From Acidobacteriota bacterium (GTDB lineage Bacteria; Acidobacteriota; Blastocatellia; RBC074): a DNA stretch of 64,000 nt. The DNA lies in assembly GCA_016710075.1 (NCBI GenBank), contig JADJLO010000037.1, positions 62,001-126,000 on the forward strand. The letters run 5' to 3'. Under the pieces are notes generated by a model that was not told where the DNA came from, searched no databases, and saw only the letters and a list, made by a program, of their open reading frames with translations. The position numbers and the translations under genes are program-made. Every line of letters starts with the position of its first letter. Positions within the stretch are counted from its first letter, which is position 1. This document shows positions 37,528 through 49,087 of the stretch, piece after piece.

Positions 37528-38979
37528 TCACTTCGGCAAAATGACTTTGAAAGTGGTGCCTTTACCCGGTTCGCTGGCGACATCTATTTTGCCGCCGTGC
37601 TCCTCGATGATCTTCCTCGTCAAAGGCAGTCCGAGGCCGATTCCGGTCTCCTTGGTCGAATAATACGGTTCGAATATCTGTTCAAGGGCTTGAGAGTCAA
37701 TGCCGCCGCCTGTGTCGGTGAAATCGATCTCGACGTGAGAATCATGCGGATGCAGTGTGATCTCAAGCGAACCACCCTCGGGCATCGCCTGAACAGCGTT
37801 GATCATGAGGTTGGAAAAGCAGGTCTTCAACTGTTCCGGATCGGCTTTGATGAGGGTGTTCCCACCGCCGCTTGAAATGATATTTATTGTGACGTTCTGC
37901 TGACCCGATTGAGCGCCGACCAGAGTCCGGACCTCATCGATCAGACTGCGCGCATCGATTTCTCGAATTTTGAGTTTTGCCGGGCGGCCATAACTCAGGA
38001 AATCGGTGACCAGACGGTTGAGTCGCGCGAGTTCGTCTTTGATAGTGGTCAGGATATGAGTGTACTCGGTGCGTTCGTGATCGGGCTTTGGCGCGTACTT
38101 GTCCCTCAAATAATCGATTGAGAGGTTGATGAAGTTCAGCGGGTTGCGGATCTCGTGAGCGATGCCGGAGGCCAGACGCCCCACGACTGCCGAACGTTCG
38201 GAGCGCTGGAGTTGATCCTCGAGATCGCGATTGCGGCGGAGCCCCGATAACATTCCGTTGAAAGTCGACGAAAGAGAGCTTACCTCCTTGGGGCCGGCAA
38301 CCGGCACATTGAAATCGAGGTCACCTGAAGTCACGCGCTGCGCGGCGGCGCTGAGCTCAGTGATCGGTCGAGTGAAGGTCCTGCTGAAGACGGAAATAAG
38401 AATCACCTGCAGAAGTCCAAGCAGTCCGATGGCGATCAGCCTGTCGCGGGCAGCCGCGCTGATCTCGCTGTAAAATCGCTTCATTGAAACGACGATGATT
38501 ACCGTGCGCCTGGACTTTTCGGTCTCATATGAAAACCTGATGGTGCGATCGCGGTCATCGTTGTGAGAATCCGCATCACCCTTCAAATCTCCTAGTTGCC
38601 AGATTGGCAGGTCAGTGATCGCGGTTTCGAGTTTCTGTTTGATATCGTCCCGGTCGGTACTGTCGGATATTTCCCTGGTTTCGGAATCAATCACCAGAAT
38701 GTGACGGATGATGCTTTCAGGATTGACCGCCAATGTCCCGCCCTTGGCCGGGTCGACCAGGTCGAAGAGATATTTGCCCTCGGAGGTCGAGCGAATGGCG
38801 ATTTCGGTCGATTGAACCGTGGCCTGAACGTACTGATCCAACTGCTGTGTGATCCGCTTCTCCGAGCGCTGGTTGATCAGATTGAGCGTCAGCGTGGTCA
38901 GAACGAGCACCGTCGTAATGAACGCGACTATCTGCGCACGGAAGCTGGAGAATTTGCTGATCACCGATTCGAAGCTCAT
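37528..38979 (-). CDS. Membrane sensor histidine kinase (NtrB/AtoS-like)
   Basis: The protein has 483 residues. A first helix (IVAFITTVLVLTTLTLNLI) is followed by a periplasmic sensing region of about 130 residues, then a second helix near RLIAIGLLGLLQVILISVFS. A HAMP segment comes next (TRPITELSAAAQRVTSGDLD). The phosphorylated His is in GIAHEIRNPLNFINLSID. The ATPase part has NLMINAVQAMPEGG, DTGGGID and GIGLGLPLTRKI. It should phosphorylate the NtrC-type regulator encoded downstream. The signal is unknown. Confidence 0.93.
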   Translation of the reverse strand: MSFESVISKFSSFRAQIVAFITTVLVLTTLTLNLINQRSEKRITQQLDQYVQATVQSTEIAIRSTSEGKYLFDLVDPAKGGTLAVNPESIIRHILVIDSETREISDSTDRDDIKQKLETAITDLPIWQLGDLKGDADSHNDDRDRTIRFSYETEKSRRTVIIVVSMKRFYSEISAAARDRLIAIGLLGLLQVILISVFSRTFTRPITELSAAAQRVTSGDLDFNVPVAGPKEVSSLSSTFNGMLSGLRRNRDLEDQLQRSERSAVVGRLASGIAHEIRNPLNFINLSIDYLRDKYAPKPDHERTEYTHILTTIKDELARLNRLVTDFLSYGRPAKLKIREIDARSLIDEVRTLVGAQSGQQNVTINIISSGGGNTLIKADPEQLKTCFSNLMINAVQAMPEGGSLEITLHPHDSHVEIDFTDTGGGIDSQALEQIFEPYYSTKETGIGLGLPLTRKIIEEHGGKIDVASEPGKGTTFKVILPK

Positions 38980-39000
38980 ATGGTTTTATGATTTGAAGGC

Positions 39001-39771
39001 TCACAACCTGCCAAGAAAACGTCGTGCTTTTTCCTGGATATCGCGCTCTGCGCGAGCGAACGCCGGATTCACCTGGCGGCCGGTGATCTCCTGATACTGG
39101 CGCCGCGCCTCATCTTTCCGCCCGGCTTCCTGATAAGCCTGACCGAGCGCCAGTTTCATTTCAAGATTATTCGGGGCCACGCCAATTCCCTGTTCCAGCC
39201 TTGAAATTGCGCGACTCAGGTTGCCGCCGATGATGCGCGGCAACTGGCGGTCCATCTCGCCAAGTGCAAGATAGGCCCCGCCGTTGTGATAACGGTCATT
39301 CAGTCTGAGAACGACCTCCATCTCGGCTCGTGTCTTTTTGACCATCTGCAGAGCCTTGAAGGCGCCCTTCTCTTCGCTGTATCCGCCGAAGTTGGCAGCC
39401 AGCCAGAAATGCCCCTCGACCGCATTGGGCTGGAGTCCGATTGCCCGCTGGCCGACATCGATGCCTTTTTCAAAATATTTCAGCTTGTCGTTTGCGCCCG
39501 CGTTGTCACCGACATAGTAATAGCATCTGGCGGCGCGCCATAACCATTGATAGTTTCCGGAATCGGCTGAAAGCGCACGCTCTATCGTTGCAAGCGAAAG
39601 CAGATCTCGATCCGCCTTCTCGCCAAAAGTAAAGTTCCTGTCGGCATCGGAATATGGATTTGCAGCCGCAGGCAAAGCGTTGGGCGATCCCGAAGACGGT
39701 GTCTTCGCCTGCGAGAAAGCATCGCCGAACATCAGACAGATGATAAACAATAAGTAAATCTTTGAACGCAT
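39001..39771 (-). CDS. Secreted TPR-repeat protein
   Basis: The start ATG 39771 gives a signal peptide (MRSKIYLLFIICLMFGDAFS) and a 256-residue protein; more upstream starts lack a leader. Tetratricopeptide-like helices run from about residue 60 to 240 (NYQWLWRAARCYYYVGDNAG, NLEMKLALGQAYQEAGRKDE). Such periplasmic proteins usually scaffold other proteins. It follows the kinase gene on the same strand. No specific function can be given. Confidence 0.75.
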   Translation of the reverse strand: MRSKIYLLFIICLMFGDAFSQAKTPSSGSPNALPAAANPYSDADRNFTFGEKADRDLLSLATIERALSADSGNYQWLWRAARCYYYVGDNAGANDKLKYFEKGIDVGQRAIGLQPNAVEGHFWLAANFGGYSEEKGAFKALQMVKKTRAEMEVVLRLNDRYHNGGAYLALGEMDRQLPRIIGGNLSRAISRLEQGIGVAPNNLEMKLALGQAYQEAGRKDEARRQYQEITGRQVNPAFARAERDIQEKARRFLGRL

Positions 39772-39880
39772 CGACGTAAAGCTAACAAAGGTGGCGCAAG
39801 CTGTCCAGCTTGCTCTACAGTTGCCAAATGCACTCATATCGTTAAAAATAGCTGTTTCTTTTGCAGAATAGGAAGAACGC

Positions 39881-41896
<2,016 letters not shown>

Positions 41897-41898
41897 AA

Positions 41899-42687
41899 AT
41901 GTTCATCGACTCGCACGCTCATCTGGATGTCGAGCAATACGATGCTGACCGCGAGGCGGTGATTGCCCGTGCACGGTCAGCCGGCGTCAGCATGATGCTC
42001 GAAATATGCGGAAGCGATGTGGCCAAGGGATCGCTCGAACCGGGTTTCAAGCTGGCCGTGGATCATCCGTTTATTTACGCCGCTGTCGGCGTTCACCCGC
42101 ACGAGGCTAATCTCTACGACGAAGCTCTCGAACGGAAGCTGCTCGAGATGAGCGAACACGAAAAAGTGGTCGGATGGGGCGAGATAGGACTCGATTATTA
42201 TTATGACAACAGCCCGCGCGACACGCAGCGCAGGGTTTTCAGCAGACAACTGGATATCGCCCCTGGAGCGCAGTCTGCCCGTGATCATCCATACCCGCGA
42301 CGCCGAGGAAGATACCATGAGGATTCTCAGGAATCCTGGGTCGACAGGGGCGGCGACGGCATCGGAGGCATCATTCACTGCTTCACCGGAACACAGGAAC
42401 TCGCCGACGCCGCCCTCGATATGGGATTTCACATCTCTTTTTCGGGAGTCATCACTTTCAAAAATTCCACGGACCTGAGAGAAATCGCCCGCTCCGTCCC
42501 TTTGGACCGGCTACTCATCGAAACGGACTGCCCCTATCTGGCGCCCGTCCCTCATCGCGGCAAACGCAATGAACCGGCTTTTGTCATCGACACGGCAAGA
42601 AAACTCGCCGAATTAAACGAGTTGAGCCTCGATCAGATCGCGGAAATTACCAGCTCTAATTTTAAAAATCTGTTTGAACTTGAATGA
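41899..42687 (+). CDS. tatD: TatD-family metal-dependent hydrolase with compensating frameshifts
   Basis: The protein as read has 262 residues. It starts with metal-site DSHAHLD, then VGVHPHEANLYDE, WGEIGLDYYYD, and later IHCFTGT and LLIETDCPYLAPVPHRG. Between 42259 and 42330 the encoded residues are nonsense (APGAQSARDHPYPRRRGR). The shifted frame gives the conserved ERSLPVIIHTRDAEEDTMRI. Removing one C from CCCC at 42260-42263 and adding one G at 42329-42331 restores the whole protein. The enzyme is probably intact in life and acts as a DNase or metal hydrolase in the cytoplasm. Confidence 0.9.
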   Translation: MFIDSHAHLDVEQYDADREAVIARARSAGVSMMLEICGSDVAKGSLEPGFKLAVDHPFIYAAVGVHPHEANLYDEALERKLLEMSEHEKVVGWGEIGLDYYYDNSPRDTQRRVFSRQLDIAPGAQSARDHPYPRRRGRYHEDSQESWVDRGGDGIGGIIHCFTGTQELADAALDMGFHISFSGVITFKNSTDLREIARSVPLDRLLIETDCPYLAPVPHRGKRNEPAFVIDTARKLAELNELSLDQIAEITSSNFKNLFELE

Positions 42688-42966
42688 TTCATTGACATTA
42701 CAGGACCGTGGGAGTACAAATTTGCGTTTGCCTGAGAACTGTACTGGACGCAGATTTTACAGGACTTACCGGCATCTCTCGCCCGATCAAAATTTAAGGT
42801 CGTGATACTAATTTGACCAATCTTCCAACAGCAGGCGAAACTTTGAAGGTAGCCTGCAAGGTGGCAAAGGGGCTCTCCAGGTAATTTATCGTGCAGTCAG
42901 GCAGCTTTTGCCTGTCGATTTTCAGTCAATCAACCGCCTCGATGCCTGTTTCAGGGTTTGTTAATT

Positions 42967-43467
<501 letters not shown>

Positions 43468-43507
43468 ATCAGTCCGGTCACGGTCAAAAAGCGACGGACT
43501 AAAAATT

Positions 43508-44524
43508 ATGTCTAATATAGTTACAGCAATTTCCTCGCGTGAGGCTCAGTCGACTGCCGAGCGAATCTTCCGCCTGATAGACACTGAAATGACGGCGGTC
43601 GAGGAAGAGTTTGAGCGACAGGCGCGCTCAAACATCCAGATCATCGCGCACATCGGCAGCTACCTGCATCAGACCGGCGGAAAACGCGTGCGGCCTGCGC
43701 TCTTGATACTTGCTTCAAAGATTTTCGGGGAGCAGATCGACGAATCGATCATCAAGATGGCGACGGTCATGGAATTCCTTCACACGGCGACGCTGGTTCA
43801 CGATGACATCATCGATGGCGCAGAGATGCGCCGCGGTCACCAGGCTGTATCTTCGCAGTGGGGCAGTGACACCGCCGTGCTGATGGGCGACTGGCTTTAC
43901 ATGTCCGCCTTTGAGACCGCGCTGAAGCAGAAGAACCTCGATATTCTGGAGGCTCTGACCGAGGCCACCCGCAAGATGACCGAGGGTGAGCTGATTCAAC
44001 TGACCCTGATCAACAATATCAGGATCACAGAGGAACAGCACCTCGACATTATCAGCCGCAAGACCGGATACCTCTTCAGCGCAAGCTGCAAGGTTGGCGG
44101 AATTCTGCGTGGGGCCACCCAGCAGGAAAGACGCGCCCTGGGTGATTACGGGCTCTATCTCGGAATAGCGTTTCAACTGATAGACGATCTCCTCGATTTC
44201 ACTTCCGATGCATTGAAACTCGGCAAGCCGGTCCTGAGCGACCTGCGCGAAGGCAAGGTTACGCTTCCGCTGATCAGACTGCTGAGATCACAGCCTCAAC
44301 TTACACCCATTGTACGAGCGGCAATGGATGAACCCGTCGGCGAAACAAAACGCGCCGAAGAAGTCTTGGCTTTGCTCTCCGAATATGGTGAACTAGATCA
44401 GTCGCGCATTGAGGCTTATTCTTATGCCGAGCGCGCTCAGGAAGTTCTCTCGATCTTCCCCGATAACCAGTACCGGCGAGCACTGACCGAAATCGCACAG
44501 TACATAGTCGAACGCGACAGATAA
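43508..44524 (+). CDS. Long-chain polyprenyl diphosphate synthase
   Basis: The protein has 338 residues from ATG 43508; the frame extends upstream into yajQ but lacks family sequence there. The first Asp-rich motif is in LVHDDIIDGAEMRRG, preceded by GGKRVRPALL. The second is in QLIDDLLDFTSD. This architecture is that of trans-prenyl synthases that make the side chain of respiratory quinones (IspB-type). Chain length cannot be read safely. The next gene starts 1 base after its stop. Confidence 0.9.
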   Translation: MSNIVTAISSREAQSTAERIFRLIDTEMTAVEEEFERQARSNIQIIAHIGSYLHQTGGKRVRPALLILASKIFGEQIDESIIKMATVMEFLHTATLVHDDIIDGAEMRRGHQAVSSQWGSDTAVLMGDWLYMSAFETALKQKNLDILEALTEATRKMTEGELIQLTLINNIRITEEQHLDIISRKTGYLFSASCKVGGILRGATQQERRALGDYGLYLGIAFQLIDDLLDFTSDALKLGKPVLSDLREGKVTLPLIRLLRSQPQLTPIVRAAMDEPVGETKRAEEVLALLSEYGELDQSRIEAYSYAERAQEVLSIFPDNQYRRALTEIAQYIVERDR

Positions 44525-44525
44525 G

Positions 44526-45131
44526 ATGATTGACGACACTGCGATTGCCGCCCTGCAACGTTCACTGAGCGAGAACAGAGAGGCAAAAAGGAAAATCCAG
44601 ATCCGACTGGCCGAGATAGAGGCCGAGGCGGAAATGCTCCGCTCGCAGCTCTCAACCTTCAACGCCATCATCGAGCAGACCGAGCTCGCACTTCGACGTA
44701 TCCTGTTTCCCGACGACAGCCAGGACCATCGCCAATTCCGTGGTCCCGGATCTTCATCACCTTCTGATCGACAAGATGCGGGCAGACGTCCCGCCTACCA
44801 GTCAACCCCCTACGACCTCAACGATTTGAGGAACTCGGAAGCCGAGATCGAAGCCGAGGTTGCAAAAATACAGCAGAGCGAACAGGCGACAAATGTCCGG
44901 TTCAATGATTTCCGCATCCCCCAGGCCGCGACCATCGTCCTGCGCGAAGCCGACCGGCCGCTTCACGTCAGCGAAATTTACCGGCGAATGGCCGATGGGG
45001 GGTTTGAATTCCGCGGACAGCACCATCTGATCACCCTTGCCGTCAGTCTCAGCCGCAACAAGCGCTTCCGCAAAGTGGCGCCGGGAACTTTCGAACTCGA
45101 CCCCGCTTATCACGCCGGTCAGGTCGCCTGA
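44526..45131 (+). CDS. Coiled-coil protein with HARE-HTH-like winged helix
   Basis: The protein has 201 residues. Residues 5-60 form a coiled coil (SLSENREAKRKIQIRLAEIE). A Ser/Arg/Gln-rich middle follows; part of it (DRQDAGRRPAYQS) is encoded by a short REP-like sequence. The C-terminus (AATIVLREADRPLHVSEIY and QHHLITLAVSLSRNKRFRKV) resembles the HARE-HTH winged helix found in RNA polymerase delta and in modification-sensing nucleases. It is coupled to the polyprenyl synthase gene. A nucleic-acid-binding role is inferred. Confidence 0.6.
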   Translation: MIDDTAIAALQRSLSENREAKRKIQIRLAEIEAEAEMLRSQLSTFNAIIEQTELALRRILFPDDSQDHRQFRGPGSSSPSDRQDAGRRPAYQSTPYDLNDLRNSEAEIEAEVAKIQQSEQATNVRFNDFRIPQAATIVLREADRPLHVSEIYRRMADGGFEFRGQHHLITLAVSLSRNKRFRKVAPGTFELDPAYHAGQVA

Positions 45132-45139
45132 AAAATTCA

Positions 45140-45302
45140 GGATAGAAGATTACGAAACAGACGGAATAAACGAAACCAAAATTTTCCAGATAGTCAATGT
45201 GCCTGATCATACACACATTGATTGATCGATTTATTGATTGACGGAATAATTGAAATTCACGAACCATCCTGTTTTAGATCTTTTCGTCTGTTTCGTAATC
45301 TA
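45140..45302. repeat. Inverted pair of GATTACGAAACAGACG repeats
   Basis: GGATAGAAGATTACGAAACA (from 45140) is mirrored by CGTCTGTTTCGTAATC with a following TATCTTCC (45285-45308). They bracket most of the gap before the nucleotidyltransferase gene. Confidence 0.8.
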
Positions 45303-45375
45303 TCTTCCGTGTGATGATGTCGAGCAATTGATTTGAGGAAGAGCAAGTCGATCAGAGAGGAAATCCGCATCAGAA

Positions 45376-46359
45376 ATGAAAGCCATGATTCTTGCAGCCG
45401 GATTTGGCACACGGCTCTGGCCTTTGACCATCGGCCGCACCAAACCCGCCATCCCGTTTCTCAACCGGCCACTGATAGCCTGGACGATCGAATATCTGCG
45501 CCGGCACGGCATCGACGATCTGATCATCAACCTTCATCACGAGCCTGAATCGGTGCGCGACCAGATCGGCGACGGATCCGGATTCGGAGTCAAGATCAGC
45601 TACTCCGTCGAAGAGCCGGAGATCCTCGGCACATCCGGAGCTCTTGACCGGGTCCGCGACCGGCTTTCATCCGACACCTTCATCGTAGTCAATGGAAAAA
45701 TCATCACCGACATAGACCTTTCGGCGGCGATCTCGACTCATCGAAGCCGGCAGGCTCTGGCAACGCTGGTCCTGCGTCCAAACATCAAGCGTGAAAGATT
45801 CAGCGAGGTGATCGTCACCGATGACGGACGCATCGACCGCTTTGGTGGATTCCCATCGCCGGATTCAGCGGGGACAACAGACGCGCCGCTGATGTTCACC
45901 GGAATCCACATCATTGAACCCGGCATCTTCGATTTCATCCCCCGCAATACCTTCTCGGACTCGGTTCGTGATGTTTATCCAAAGGCAATGACCGCGGGCA
46001 GAATCATCGCCGCGCATGTGGCTCAAGGCTCGTGGTTCGAACTGAGCACGCTTGAGCGCTACCTTGCAATCAGTCTCGAGTTCCTCGGCCGCGAAGGTCG
46101 CGACTCAATCATGGACGAAGGATGCCGGATTCATACCGATGCTGAGGTAACCAAGTCGGTTCTCTGGAAAAGAGTCAAAGTCAGGCGCGGTGCGAGGCTC
46201 AGTCAATGCATCGTCGGCGACGATGTGACCATTCCTGAAGGAGCAGTCTTCAACAAGTCGGTGATCGTCCGGGCAGACATCGCCCCTCCCGGCCAGCGCC
46301 CGGAAAAAGCGCTCCCCGGCCAGGTCGTGGGCGAGAACCTTGTAGTGAATTTCGGCTGA
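45376..46359 (+). CDS. murU: MurU-like nucleotidyltransferase
   Basis: The protein has 327 residues. The GT-A nucleotidyltransferase signature is KAMILAAGFGTRLWPLT, with TKPAIPFLNRPL next and VVNGKIITDID where the metal Asp sits. A short hexapeptide beta-helix tail (LSQCIVGDDVTIPEGAVFNKS) is extra compared with MurU of Pseudomonas, which is about 225 residues. The next gene is AmgK-like, and that pairing is why MurU (MurNAc-1-P uridylyltransferase) is preferred to a general sugar pyrophosphorylase. A mannose- or glucose-1-P transferase remains possible. Confidence 0.7.
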   Translation: MKAMILAAGFGTRLWPLTIGRTKPAIPFLNRPLIAWTIEYLRRHGIDDLIINLHHEPESVRDQIGDGSGFGVKISYSVEEPEILGTSGALDRVRDRLSSDTFIVVNGKIITDIDLSAAISTHRSRQALATLVLRPNIKRERFSEVIVTDDGRIDRFGGFPSPDSAGTTDAPLMFTGIHIIEPGIFDFIPRNTFSDSVRDVYPKAMTAGRIIAAHVAQGSWFELSTLERYLAISLEFLGREGRDSIMDEGCRIHTDAEVTKSVLWKRVKVRRGARLSQCIVGDDVTIPEGAVFNKSVIVRADIAPPGQRPEKALPGQVVGENLVVNFG

Positions 46360-46490
46360 TGTTACCATCACGAATTAGTTTTGACATTGGTTATGACTAA
46401 CTATGCGATGAGTTTAGAGTTTGAATTCCAGTAACTCTCCCTGCAGCAATTCCTCCATTCGCCGACACGGAGTTCTGACAATAACAGAAT

Positions 46491-47588
46491 ATGGCAACAG
46501 ATTCGACAACCACAAAAATGCAGTCAGGAGCCAACGCCAGGGCGACCGGAGGCTTGAGCGAAAAACGCGTCGTCAGCTATACCGCAAGGCATTTCGGAGT
46601 TCGCGAGGAAGAGGTTTTCTTTCGGCCGCTGACTCCGGATGCTTCAACACGGAAATACTACCGTGTCGCTCCAGCAGAGAAGGCTGAAGAGACTTTTATC
46701 ATCAGCCTCTATCCCTCGCCGTTCAATCCGCACGACAACTCTTACCTCGATGTAACGAGGTTGTTTGAAATGGCCGGCCTGCCGGTGCCGGGGGTGATCT
46801 CGGTCGCCGGCACCGAAGGGATCATCCTGCAGGAAGATCTGGGCGATTGCAGCCTCAACAAATGGCTCATCGATGCGGGCACGGCGGGCGACGAATCAGG
46901 CGCCGATAAAATGATCGGCAGGGCCATCGACCTTATCTCGAAGATACAGGCGACGACAGGGCTCGCTTATGAGGCCGAATCCGTATCGAGCCGGCTCGCC
47001 TTTGACGTCGACAAGCTGACCTGGGAGTTGAACTACTTCTTCGATCACTTCTTTGGGAGCCTGAAGCAGCGGCAGTTCGCCGAAGATGCACAGGAGCTGA
47101 TCAAATCCGATCTGTTGGCCATTGCCGCTGAGCTCTCCTCGCGGCCAAGGGTTTTGACTCACCGCGACTACCACGGCATGAACCTGATGGTGGATAAACA
47201 TGGAGCGCTGAGAATCATCGATCACCAGGATGCTCGCATGGGACCGGCGACATACGACCTCGTCCCGCTGCTCGTCGAGCGACTGCTCAAGCCCGCAGAC
47301 GAGATCCGGGTTGAAGGCTGGCAGGACTACTTTCTTGAATCCCGCTCTTCCATCGGGCTCCCTTCGATTCCGACGACTGAACTTCGCTATGAGTTCAGTC
47401 TCATGACAATTCAGCGACAGTTGAAGGCCATCGGCACATTCTCTTATCAGACCGCGGTCGTCGGGCGAGGCGAGGTTTATGAACAATATATCGCACCCGC
47501 AATCGCCACCGTGCTCAGAGCAATGAGCAAGCCGGGAATCAGGCCTTATCCCGCACTGCGCGGCGCTCTTGAATCGGAGCTTTATTAA
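46491..47588 (+). CDS. amgK: AmgK-like N-acetylmuramate/N-acetylglucosamine kinase
   Basis: The protein has 365 residues of the aminoglycoside phosphotransferase fold. The N-terminal lobe has RPLTPDASTRKYYRV and EGIILQEDLGDCSL, as in AmgK. The catalytic loop is LTHRDYHGMNLMV, followed by the metal motif IIDHQDARMGPATYDLV. AmgK phosphorylates MurNAc at C1 so that MurU can make UDP-MurNAc, bypassing de novo synthesis and its fosfomycin target. The MurU-like gene is directly upstream. This suggests a peptidoglycan recycling route. Confidence 0.78.
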   Translation: MATDSTTTKMQSGANARATGGLSEKRVVSYTARHFGVREEEVFFRPLTPDASTRKYYRVAPAEKAEETFIISLYPSPFNPHDNSYLDVTRLFEMAGLPVPGVISVAGTEGIILQEDLGDCSLNKWLIDAGTAGDESGADKMIGRAIDLISKIQATTGLAYEAESVSSRLAFDVDKLTWELNYFFDHFFGSLKQRQFAEDAQELIKSDLLAIAAELSSRPRVLTHRDYHGMNLMVDKHGALRIIDHQDARMGPATYDLVPLLVERLLKPADEIRVEGWQDYFLESRSSIGLPSIPTTELRYEFSLMTIQRQLKAIGTFSYQTAVVGRGEVYEQYIAPAIATVLRAMSKPGIRPYPALRGALESELY

Positions 47589-47618
47589 ATTCCGGTATTT
47601 ATTTCGCCTATATCAATT

Positions 47619-48929
47619 ATGAAACAGACATACATCAAAGAAATTTCTCGCCACCTCGGGCAGGAGATCACGATCAAGGGATGGTTATACAACAAGCGCT
47701 CGAGCGGTAAACTGGGCTTTCTGGAGATACGTGACGGCTCGGGTTTGATTCAGGGAGTCGTTTCAAAGAAAGACGTTTCTGAACAAACCTGGGAGAACAC
47801 CGAGAAGGTCACCCAGGAATCGTCGATCACCGTCATCGGCATTCCGCGGGAACATCCGAAGCATCCGGGCGTTTATGAACTCGACATAAGCGATCTCACA
47901 GTACACCAGCTTGCACAGGACTATCCGATCACTCCCAAGGAACATGGTGTCGAGTACCTCATGGATCACCGTCATTTGTGGCTGCGTTCGCGCCGCCAGC
48001 ATGCGATCCTCAAAGTCAGACACGAGATCATCAAGGCGGTTCGCGATTTCTTTGACGACGACGGCTTCACGCTCTGCGATACGCCGATTTTTACTCCCGC
48101 TGCCTGCGAGGGAACGACGAACCTTTTCGAGGTTCAATACTTCGATGAGAAGGCCTATCTCACCCAGTCGGGACAGCTCTACAACGAGGCCACCGCAGCG
48201 GCTTTCGGCAAGGTTTACTGCTTCGGACCGACATTTCGCGCCGAGAAATCGAAAACCCGCAGGCACCTGACTGAATTCTGGATGGTCGAACCCGAAGTGG
48301 CTTACGCAAAACTCGACGACATCATGGACCTCGCCGAGAAGTTCATCGGTCACATCGTCGGCCGCGTGCTTGAAAACAGGAAAGAAGAGCTGATAATACT
48401 CGAGCGCGACACGGCGCTGCTCGAAAAAGCGATGCCTCCCTTCCCGCGGCTTCAATATGACGACGCAGTGAAGATGCTTCAACAGGCTCACACTGAAGGC
48501 AAGGTGGAGAATCTTTTCGAGTTGGGAGGCGATTTCGGATCCCCCGATGAGACCTACATCTCATCCCAATACGACAAACCTGTCATGGTGCATCGATATC
48601 CAGCGGCCGTGAAGGCGTTTTACATGGAACCAGATCCGCAGCGCCCGGACCTTGCTCTCTGCGTCGATGTCCTTGCGCCTGAAGGATACGGCGAGATCAT
48701 TGGAGGCGGCGAGCGAGCATCATCGCTCGAACTGCTCCTCGATCGCATCAAGGAACACGAACTGCCGGAAGAGGCTTTCGACTGGTATCTAGACTTGAGA
48801 AAATACGGCAGCGTCCCCCACGCCGGATTCGGCATGGGCATCGAACGATGCGTGTCCTGGGTCTGCGGACTTGAACACGTCCGCGAGACCATCCCTTTCC
48901 CCCGAATGCTTAACAGACTCAAACCCTGA
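47619..48929 (+). CDS. asnS: Asparaginyl-tRNA synthetase
   Basis: The protein has 436 residues. The OB-fold anticodon domain comes first (ITIKGWLYNKRSSGKLGFLE). The class II motifs are FTPAACEGTTNLFEV with YLTQSGQLYNEA, FGPTFRAEKSKTRRHLTEFW and GFGMGIERCVSWVCG. The combination CEGTTNLF is AsnRS-specific rather than AspRS. It charges tRNA-Asn directly. A repeat follows within 3 bases of the stop. Confidence 0.94.
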   Translation: MKQTYIKEISRHLGQEITIKGWLYNKRSSGKLGFLEIRDGSGLIQGVVSKKDVSEQTWENTEKVTQESSITVIGIPREHPKHPGVYELDISDLTVHQLAQDYPITPKEHGVEYLMDHRHLWLRSRRQHAILKVRHEIIKAVRDFFDDDGFTLCDTPIFTPAACEGTTNLFEVQYFDEKAYLTQSGQLYNEATAAAFGKVYCFGPTFRAEKSKTRRHLTEFWMVEPEVAYAKLDDIMDLAEKFIGHIVGRVLENRKEELIILERDTALLEKAMPPFPRLQYDDAVKMLQQAHTEGKVENLFELGGDFGSPDETYISSQYDKPVMVHRYPAAVKAFYMEPDPQRPDLALCVDVLAPEGYGEIIGGGERASSLELLLDRIKEHELPEEAFDWYLDLRKYGSVPHAGFGMGIERCVSWVCGLEHVRETIPFPRMLNRLKP

Positions 48930-48931
48930 AG

Positions 48932-49043
48932 AAGTTAAAAGTTCAAAGTCCAAAGTTTAAAGAACATATTACCAATGTGCATTTAACCCCCGATTTTAAG
49001 GCTATTCAAGACATTCGTCTTTAAACTTTGGACTTTAAACTCA
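48932..49043. repeat. Inverted pair of TTCAAAG/TTTAAAG repeats
   Basis: The left arm is AAGTTAAAAGTTCAAAG with TCCAAAGTTTAAAG (48932-48962). The right arm GTCTTTAAACTTTGGAC then TTTAAACTC (49017-49043) is its inverse. They span nearly the whole gap between asnS and the methyltransferase. Confidence 0.8.
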
Positions 49044-49087
49044 TTTGTTACTCCCCCAGTAATATTTTATCGAGAGGTGAGTGCCCT

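Noticed and set aside
42259..42331. Programmed frameshifting in tatD
   Set aside because: Two opposite indels in homopolymers that cancel each other fit sequencing error better; no slippery site or stimulatory structure is evident.
45376..46359. Naming the nucleotidyltransferase RmlA for the amino-sugar operon
   Set aside because: It lies 32 kb from that operon and next to an AmgK-like kinase, which favours MurU.
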